Shown here in pieces: positions 59,669 through 64,000 of a stretch of 64,000 bases of DNA. The stretch comes from Fimenecus sp964540535 (GTDB taxonomy: Bacteria; Bacillota; Clostridia; Oscillospirales; Acutalibacteraceae), in the NCBI GenBank assembly GCA_964540535.1, contig CAZIMO010000004.1:150276-214275 (forward strand), given 5' to 3'. Each line of letters begins with the position of its first letter. Position 1 is the stretch's first letter. Position numbers and translations under genes: made by a program. The notes beneath the pieces were generated by a model that worked only from the letters and a program-made list of their open reading frames with translations, did not search any database and had not been told where the DNA came from.

Positions 59669-60469
59669 TTATCTGAATATATCTTTAAATTTTTGGCTTC
59701 GGCGGAAAGAGAAGAACTCATCGCCGTGACCAATAATTATATGGTCGCTTAAACGAAGCCCCAAAAGCTGCATAGCGTATGCAATATCTCTTGTTGAATC
59801 AATATCCATTCTTGACGGTGCGGTAATTCCCGAAGGATGATTATGCACCAAAATTATACTTGCCGCTTTTGTATTAAAGGCTGTTTCGGTAATAAGTCTG
59901 TTATTTAGCGGTGTTGAGTTCACATTACCGCTGCTTATAAGATTAAAACTTATTACCTCGGCATTTGCGTCAAGGCAAAGAAGATAGAGCCGTTCTTCAG
60001 TGAGACCTTTAAAATACTTTGAGGCATATTTTGCGACAAGCTCTGCATTGTTGAGAATTACACCGTTTTTATTGATTTTATCAGTTTCATATTTTCTGAA
60101 AATTTCGGGTACAAGCTTAATAAGAGACGCTGTGCGTTCGCCAATACCCTTGACCTTGCACAAGTCTTCATAGCTTGCGTCAAACACACCCGAAAGCGAG
60201 CCGAACTCGTTTATAAGTGCGTGAGCTTCTTCGTTTGTATCCTTACGGGCGATTGAATAAAACAGCAGCAATTCGAGAATGTTATGGTCCTCAAAGCTCT
60301 CAAGTCCGTCTTTAACAAAACGGTTGCGAAGTCTTTCGCGATGACCCTCATGAAGATTATCAGGATTTCCCCTTTTCTTAGGTTTTTCGGGTGCTCTGAT
60401 AATATTGCCCTCAACACCGACCTTTTTGCATTTTCTGTTTTCGTATATTTCGGCAGGTCTTTTTGCCAT
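59669..60469 (-). CDS. radC: RadC family JAB/MPN-domain protein
   Basis: RadC family: helix-hairpin-helix followed by a JAB1/MPN metalloprotease-like domain with ligands in LVHNHPSGITAPSRMD near residue 205. Its function remains uncertain despite the old DNA-repair name. A basic N-terminal extension of about 35 residues (KKVGVEGNIIRAPEKPKKRG) precedes the conserved HEGHRERLRNRF start. AAAGGATG SD. It is the last gene of the DUF5685/J-like/membrane-protein operon, one base after the preceding stop. Confidence 0.92.
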   Translation of the reverse strand: MAKRPAEIYENRKCKKVGVEGNIIRAPEKPKKRGNPDNLHEGHRERLRNRFVKDGLESFEDHNILELLLFYSIARKDTNEEAHALINEFGSLSGVFDASYEDLCKVKGIGERTASLIKLVPEIFRKYETDKINKNGVILNNAELVAKYASKYFKGLTEERLYLLCLDANAEVISFNLISSGNVNSTPLNNRLITETAFNTKAASIILVHNHPSGITAPSRMDIDSTRDIAYAMQLLGLRLSDHIIIGHGDEFFSFRRSQKFKDIFR

Positions 60470-60470
60470 A

Positions 60471-61016
60471 TTACTTAAACATCCTTTTTATATATTTTTG
60501 CCATTTGTAAAAGTAAAGGGTTACAAGTCTTGTGAGAAGCACATCGTACATTGCAAAAATCACATTGCCCGCAAGCAAAAGCAAAGGAAGCGCCCACTTG
60601 CCGAAAGACGCAATATCGTCAAACGAAATCATAAAAATCTTGGTAACGGCAAAATATGACGTAACCATAGCCACATTAAAAACAATATATTTTATTATCC
60701 AACACAGCACAGGCTTGAAGTGCTTTTCAATAAGGCTTTTGAGTATTGGGTAATATCCGAAAAATGCAACATACATTACCGCTGCCTCTTTATTACCCAA
60801 AACAAGCAGTGAAATTACCGAAACCGCAACATAGACCGCCGTTGCAAATCCTGTGCCGAATTCAATTACAAGAACAATCAGAATTGCCCCTACAAGCATT
60901 GGTATTGCGTAAACAAGCGTTGATGTAAGCCCTGCTAAAACCATAAGCAAAACGGAAAGTGCCGCCGCAACTCCGCCCAATGCCACCTTAAATGAAATCT
61001 GTTTTCTTTTATTCAT
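60471..61016 (-). CDS. Polytopic membrane protein, function unknown
   Basis: A 181-residue protein with about five membrane spans (around residues 10-30, 33-52, 55-75, 100-125, 140-160) and basic ends. The N-terminal pattern MNKRKQISFKVALGGVAAAL resembles small ECF-transporter S-component-like or DUF2232-like proteins, but I see no ligand signature. Its start follows the J-like gene stop by one base (TGA-T-ATG) with no clear SD, so it is probably translated by coupling. Confidence 0.7.
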   Translation of the reverse strand: MNKRKQISFKVALGGVAAALSVLLMVLAGLTSTLVYAIPMLVGAILIVLVIEFGTGFATAVYVAVSVISLLVLGNKEAAVMYVAFFGYYPILKSLIEKHFKPVLCWIIKYIVFNVAMVTSYFAVTKIFMISFDDIASFGKWALPLLLLAGNVIFAMYDVLLTRLVTLYFYKWQKYIKRMFK

Positions 61017-61017
61017 A

Positions 61018-61620
61018 TCAGCAGTACGGAATCAAATCGCCGCCGCAGCATTCGCAACAGCAATCGGCACACAAAAGACCGGTACATAAATCGCAGACAC
61101 TGTCGGCAGCCGTATTTCTTGATGTTCTGTAGCCGCCGCGCGCATTATTATTGAGGGCATTAAATGCCGCCGCATATTCTTGATTTGAGGGGTCTAACTG
61201 ACAGGCGGTCTGATAGCAACGAAAAGCCTCATTAAGCCAGCCTCTTCTTTGATGAATTACGCCTTTAAGGTAATTCCATTCAGCATTACGCATACCTGCA
61301 GGAATTCCGTTGAGAATAGTTTCCGCATCGTCAATTCTACCTGCATTTATTCGCTGACGGACATCTGAAAACTGCGACGCACCGTAAGACTGATTATTAT
61401 AGCCGTAACCGCCTTGTTGATTATTTGTATATGAGGCAGTTCCGCGAATTTCATTGAGAACAGTATCGTAAGCGTTATTTAACTCGTTCATACGTCTTTG
61501 AAATTCAGCATCGGAATAACCGGAATTTTGGATTTCGCCTGCAATTCGTCTGTAAGCATTCATCACTTCCTGCTCGGAAGCACCGCGGCTAAGCCCTAAA
61601 ACTTCATACGGATTATTCAA
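61018..61620 (-). CDS. Degenerate J-domain protein with Cys-rich tail
   Basis: The N-terminal J-like fold reads NNPYEVLGLSRGASEQEVMNAYRRI and later MNELNNAYDTVL, but the HPD loop needed to stimulate DnaK is replaced by QNSGYSD. A TPR-like segment follows (WNYLKGVIHQRRGWLNEAFRCYQTACQLDPSN, ~115-150). The last 26 residues hold nine cysteines (CDLC, CADCCCECCGG, C). Start probably TTG 61620 with a GAGGTGA SD; GTG 61629 is possible. It overlaps DUF5685 by 8 nt. Confidence 0.78.
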   Translation of the reverse strand: MNNPYEVLGLSRGASEQEVMNAYRRIAGEIQNSGYSDAEFQRRMNELNNAYDTVLNEIRGTASYTNNQQGGYGYNNQSYGASQFSDVRQRINAGRIDDAETILNGIPAGMRNAEWNYLKGVIHQRRGWLNEAFRCYQTACQLDPSNQEYAAAFNALNNNARGGYRTSRNTAADSVCDLCTGLLCADCCCECCGGDLIPYC

Positions 61621-62458
61621 CTCTGTCACCTCTGTATTTCTTTATTATTCTGTCAAGTTGAAAGTTTAGTCCCTCATAAATAACATTATTTATTATGGAA
61701 GAAAAATTTTTAAACTCGTATTTTTTCAATTCTTCGCTTAACGCTCCCACTGAAAGATTTACGGAAAGATAAGCGTCCTGCACAATATCCTCTGTATTTT
61801 TAAAAGGATTGAAAGAATTTTCTTTTATGTCATCTTTATAATCGTCAAATGCATCAAGAAAATAAACAGCCCTTCCCAACTGATAGCCGAATTTTTCTGC
61901 TTTTTCTTTAGTTTCTCCGCATTCGCCGTAAGCAAACAGAACCGAAAGCATTTTTGCCGTAGGGTCTGCCGATTTATCGGGCGATGGATTTTCTTCGCTT
62001 TCAATTTCAAACTGATGCTTCATACCATCATTAACAGCTTGAAAAATCTCGGGATATTTCTTTTTCGCTTTGTTTTTAAGAAGTGCAAAATACGGATAAA
62101 TCAAACGCAAAAAAATTCTTTTAAAAAGGGAACTGTCATAAAGATTGTCAATAAGCTTAAAATAGGCAAGAACCACTGTTATGGCGCTTGCAAGCTTATA
62201 AACATCGCTTTCGCAGCTTATTTTCATACATTTTTTGCATGGATTGAATGTACAGCGAGAATTCTTTACAGAAATGTTATCGCCGGAAAGTCCCAATTTA
62301 TACATCACATAAAAAGCGCCGTCATAGCTTAAAAGAAACCGTGAAAGCACGCCGTATTCTTTACCCATTTCTTTGCAAAGCGTACAGTAAACGCCCTTAT
62401 ATGCTTCATATTCTTTGACTTTAAGCTCGGGTTTAAAAACGGTTACATATCCAAACAT
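61613..62458 (-). CDS. DUF5685 family protein
   Basis: A 281-residue protein, mainly helical. Cysteines cluster as GVYCTLCKEMG near residue 25 and SRCTFNPCKKCMKISC around 75-90, suggesting a metal site. Asp-rich motifs LIDNLYDSS (~110) and FLDAFDDYKDD (~205) recall metal-binding helices of isoprenoid-synthase-like folds, though no relation is shown. The SD is weak; it starts 3 nt after the metF stop. The function of the family is unknown. Confidence 0.85.
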   Translation of the reverse strand: MFGYVTVFKPELKVKEYEAYKGVYCTLCKEMGKEYGVLSRFLLSYDGAFYVMYKLGLSGDNISVKNSRCTFNPCKKCMKISCESDVYKLASAITVVLAYFKLIDNLYDSSLFKRIFLRLIYPYFALLKNKAKKKYPEIFQAVNDGMKHQFEIESEENPSPDKSADPTAKMLSVLFAYGECGETKEKAEKFGYQLGRAVYFLDAFDDYKDDIKENSFNPFKNTEDIVQDAYLSVNLSVGALSEELKKYEFKNFSSIINNVIYEGLNFQLDRIIKKYRGDRVE

Positions 62459-62461
62459 AAA

Positions 62462-63319
62462 TTATCTTGGAAGCCCTTTCAGAATTGTTTCGGCAACATA
62501 TGGCTTATTCATTGTATAAATGTGAATTCCCTCTACGCCGTTATCAATCAAATTGTTTATTTGCTTTATCGAAAAATCAAGGCAGGATTTTTCAAGCTCG
62601 ACAGGATTGTTTTTATATTTTTCGAGAATTTCTTTCAATTCATTTGGAAGAGAAGTTCCCGAAAGGCAGGTAATACGGTCAATCTGTTTGATATTTGTGA
62701 TTGGCATAATGCCTGCGAATACGGGTACGGAAATACCTTTATTTCTTATTTTATCCATAAACAAATAAAATAGTTCGTTGTCATAAAAAAGCTGTGTAAT
62801 CAGAAAATCAACGCCGTAGCCCACCTTATTTTTAAGATTTTCGATGTCTTGCTCCAATGTTTCGCACTCGGGATGGCATTCGGGATAGCAAGCACCGCCG
62901 ATGTCAAAATAGCCGTACTCTTTGATTTTTGCAATCAGTTCATAAGCGTAGGTATAGTATTCGCCCTGAGGTCTTTCAAAATTTTGAGGAATATCGCCGC
63001 GCATAGCAAGTATATTATCAATATGATTTTCTTTAAGGATGTCAAGAATTTGCGTAATTGTTTCTTTAGGAGTTGAGGCACAGGTAAGATGTGCAAGAGC
63101 GGTTGTATCAAGACGGTTTTTAATCAGCGAAGCTATCTTTGTTGTGTACTGCGATGTACCGCCGCCTGCACCGTAGGTAACGCTCATAAAATCGGGATTA
63201 AATGCCGCCAATTCACGGACAGAACGCTCAATACTGTCAAAAGCTGAATCTGTTTTAGGCGGAAAGACCTCAAAAGAAATCAAACGGTCTTTAACTGTCA
63301 ATTTTTCTGTTATCCTCAT
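62462..63319 (-). CDS. metF: 5,10-Methylenetetrahydrofolate reductase
   Basis: Flavoprotein that makes 5-methyl-THF for methionine synthesis or, in acetogens, the Wood-Ljungdahl pathway. TIM-barrel blocks: SFEVFPPKTDSAFDSI at the start, VTYGAGGG near residue 48, HLTCASTPKE near 78, ALRGDIPQN-like sequence (MRGDIPQNF) near 105 and FLITQLFYDNELFY near 170. 285 residues, bacterial length. Promoter and GGTGAT SD upstream. It leads an operon that runs through radC. Confidence 0.95.
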   Translation of the reverse strand: MRITEKLTVKDRLISFEVFPPKTDSAFDSIERSVRELAAFNPDFMSVTYGAGGGTSQYTTKIASLIKNRLDTTALAHLTCASTPKETITQILDILKENHIDNILAMRGDIPQNFERPQGEYYTYAYELIAKIKEYGYFDIGGACYPECHPECETLEQDIENLKNKVGYGVDFLITQLFYDNELFYLFMDKIRNKGISVPVFAGIMPITNIKQIDRITCLSGTSLPNELKEILEKYKNNPVELEKSCLDFSIKQINNLIDNGVEGIHIYTMNKPYVAETILKGLPR

Positions 63320-63336
63320 ACTTTATCACCGATAAA

Positions 63337-63365
63337 ATAATATCACAGAATTTGTAAATTAGCAA
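63337..63365 (-). promoter_or_regulatory. Predicted sigma-A promoter of metF operon
   Basis: Minus strand TTGCTA (63360-63365), 17-nt spacer, TATTAT (63337-63342). No SAM riboswitch-like leader fits in the 18-nt gap that follows. Confidence 0.55.
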
Positions 63366-63436
63366 TAAAATCATTCTTTTTTCTACCAAAAATCAAGTAA
63401 ATGCGTGATTATCTCCCCGAAACAAAGCATTTCCCC

Positions 63437-63521
63437 GCATTTCTTGAAGATTGCAACCCATAATTACTACTTATTTACTACTGGGGATTGAGCCTTGATA
63501 CGCCGAAATACCAAGAAATGC
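63437..63521. repeat. Inverted repeat at mobile-element edge
   Basis: GCATTTCTTG (63437-63446) and its exact complement CAAGAAATGC (63512-63521) lie 65 nt apart, with a further direct GCATTTC at 63428. They lie in the AT-to-GC transition between metF and the element genes and could be part of the element end or a regulatory site. Confidence 0.35.
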
Positions 63522-63533
63522 AAAGTTACAGTT

Positions 63534-63562
63534 TTGACGGGGCTTCATTGCTACTGTATAAT
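63534..63562 (+). promoter_or_regulatory. Promoter of mobile-element operon
   Basis: TTGACG (63534-63539), 17-nt spacer, perfect TATAAT (63557-63562), 26 nt before the small ORF. Confidence 0.75.
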
Positions 63563-63588
63563 GAAGCCATGAAAGGACGGTGAACGGT

Positions 63589-63768
63589 ATGAGGGAGAAA
63601 CTCAATCACCTATATGTAGACAGCAAAGAAAGAACATTACTTTTACATAGCCTTGTGGGGCTGAAAAATCAGCTCATACAACAAGGCAGATATACGGACT
63701 GCATTGACGAGATTATCTTCAAAGTCGCCAATGCACCCGTCAAGAGAGTGAAAATTGAATATGTTTAA
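63589..63768 (+). CDS. Small conserved mobile-element protein
   Basis: A 59-residue protein, MREKLNHLYVDSKERTLLLH..., with predicted helices and a C-terminal VKRVKIEYV. The ATG at 63589 has a GGACGGTGA SD; the in-frame start three codons earlier is less likely. Small proteins like this precede ParA genes in integrative conjugative elements of gut Firmicutes, as I recall it; no function is known. Base composition is less AT-rich than the preceding genes. Confidence 0.65.
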   Translation: MREKLNHLYVDSKERTLLLHSLVGLKNQLIQQGRYTDCIDEIIFKVANAPVKRVKIEYV

Positions 63769-63782
63769 GGCACATCTTTATG

Positions 63783-63826
63783 AAGCCGCTTATTCTTAAT
63801 TCCCTTTAAGAGTAAGCGGCTTTCTT
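63783..63826 (+). terminator. Hairpin between small ORF and ParA gene
   Basis: AAGCCGCTTA / TAAGCGGCTT with additional TCTT/AAGA pairs and a following TTTCTT. A second hairpin, AGCCGC / GCGGCT (63850-63870), repeats the same core before the ParA gene, so the region may act as an attenuator. Confidence 0.6.
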
Positions 63827-63897
63827 GCGTTCTCTGGTAGATTTTACATAGCCGCCTTGACAAAGCGGCTAAATCTATACGAAAGGAGGACGCATCC

Positions 63898-64000
63898 ATG
63901 TCACAATTGCCAAGCCATTCACGGAATGGCTTTGTAATCGCTCTAACCAATCAGAAAGGCGGTGTCGGCAAGACCACTACGGCGGTCAATCTGGGCGTAA
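63898..64000 (+). CDS. ParA-family ATPase (partial, runs off window)
   Basis: The first 34 codons read MSQLPSHSRNGFVIALTNQK, then the deviant Walker A KGGVGKTTTAVNLG, diagnostic of ParA/Soj partition ATPases. AAAGGAGG SD 9 nt before the ATG. Codon choice (GGC, ACC, CTG) is more GC-rich than the chromosome to the left, which fits an integrated mobile element. In such elements ParA supports maintenance of the excised circle; that is family knowledge, not shown here. Confidence 0.88.
   Translation, partial: MSQLPSHSRNGFVIALTNQKGGVGKTTTAVNLGV

Noticed and set aside
63765..63950. Minus-strand 61-residue frame at the window end
   Set aside because: It is antisense to the hairpins and the ParA start, with no SD and no recognisable family.
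1..64000. CRISPR arrays, tRNA/rRNA genes, complete insertion sequences, restriction-modification or toxin-antitoxin genes
   Set aside because: None could be recognised by eye; no regularly spaced repeats, cloverleaf or transposase motif was found. A tRNAscan/ISfinder run would be needed to exclude small cases.

Overview
The window is a chromosomal segment of a low-GC, endospore-forming member of the Clostridia. A family such as the Ruminococcaceae/Oscillospirales group would fit, but this is an inference from gene content and not a phylogenetic test. The support is a dense set of sporulation genes (whiA, an alpha/beta-type SASP, spoIIP, gpr, spoVAE, a sigH-type sigma factor, spoIVFA-spoIVFB, spoIIGA-sigE, a BofC-like protein) together with Gram-positive housekeeping genes (hprK, rapZ, gdpP, RNase J, yhaM). 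Most genes lie on the minus strand in tightly packed operons with many 1-14 nt overlaps. No rRNA, tRNA or CRISPR array was seen.

Layout: 0-3 kb holds protein quality control (clpX start, clpP, trigger factor) and a phosphoesterase. 3-12 kb holds thrC, then a nuclease/GTPase/signal-peptidase operon (yraN-like, rnhB, rbgA, two lepB genes), then whiA, rapZ, murB and hprK. 12-22 kb is rich in sporulation and small membrane-protein genes and includes a two-component system, yhaM, spoIIP-gpr, rpsT, spoVAE and the sigH-type gene. 22-31 kb holds phosphoglucomutase, comM, a radical-SAM pair and spoIVFAB. 31-37 kb is a branched-chain amino acid block (ilvD, a GntR/FadR regulator, ilvC, ilvB). 37-46 kb is one long operon, rnj-gdpP-rplI-dnaB-tilS-hpt-ftsH. 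46-52 kb carries rnhA, a GPH-type sugar transporter and a glycerol-3-phosphate dehydrogenase-like operon. 52-56 kb carries spoIIGA-sigE, ruvX and a class A PBP. 56-63.3 kb carries a large glycoside hydrolase, radC, a DUF5685/J-like operon and metF. From about 63.4 kb to the end the sequence changes character and looks like the edge of an integrated conjugative element (small conserved ORF, then a ParA-type ATPase running off the end).

How the genes fit together: SpoIIGA activates pro-sigma-E. Sigma-E then drives spoIIP and spoIVFAB, and plausible sigma-E promoters can be read upstream of both. SpoIVFB in turn activates pro-sigma-K in related organisms. Gpr degrades SASPs at germination. The spoIIG promoter appears to keep the unusual long spacer and a Spo0A-box-like site known from Bacillus.

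The strongest unexplained signals are these: two related, highly folded elements with terminal inverted repeats (about 16.7 and 24.5 kb); a separate 60-bp repeat placed directly upstream of whiA and spoIVFA; several tiny membrane-protein genes tied to neighbours by coupling or with their own promoter and terminator; and a DUF5685 / degenerate J-domain / membrane-protein operon. No clearly novel defence or metabolic system was recognised; these are the best leads. Start codons were moved from the longest ORF to the position with the best Shine-Dalgarno (SD) sequence wherever the sequence decided it.
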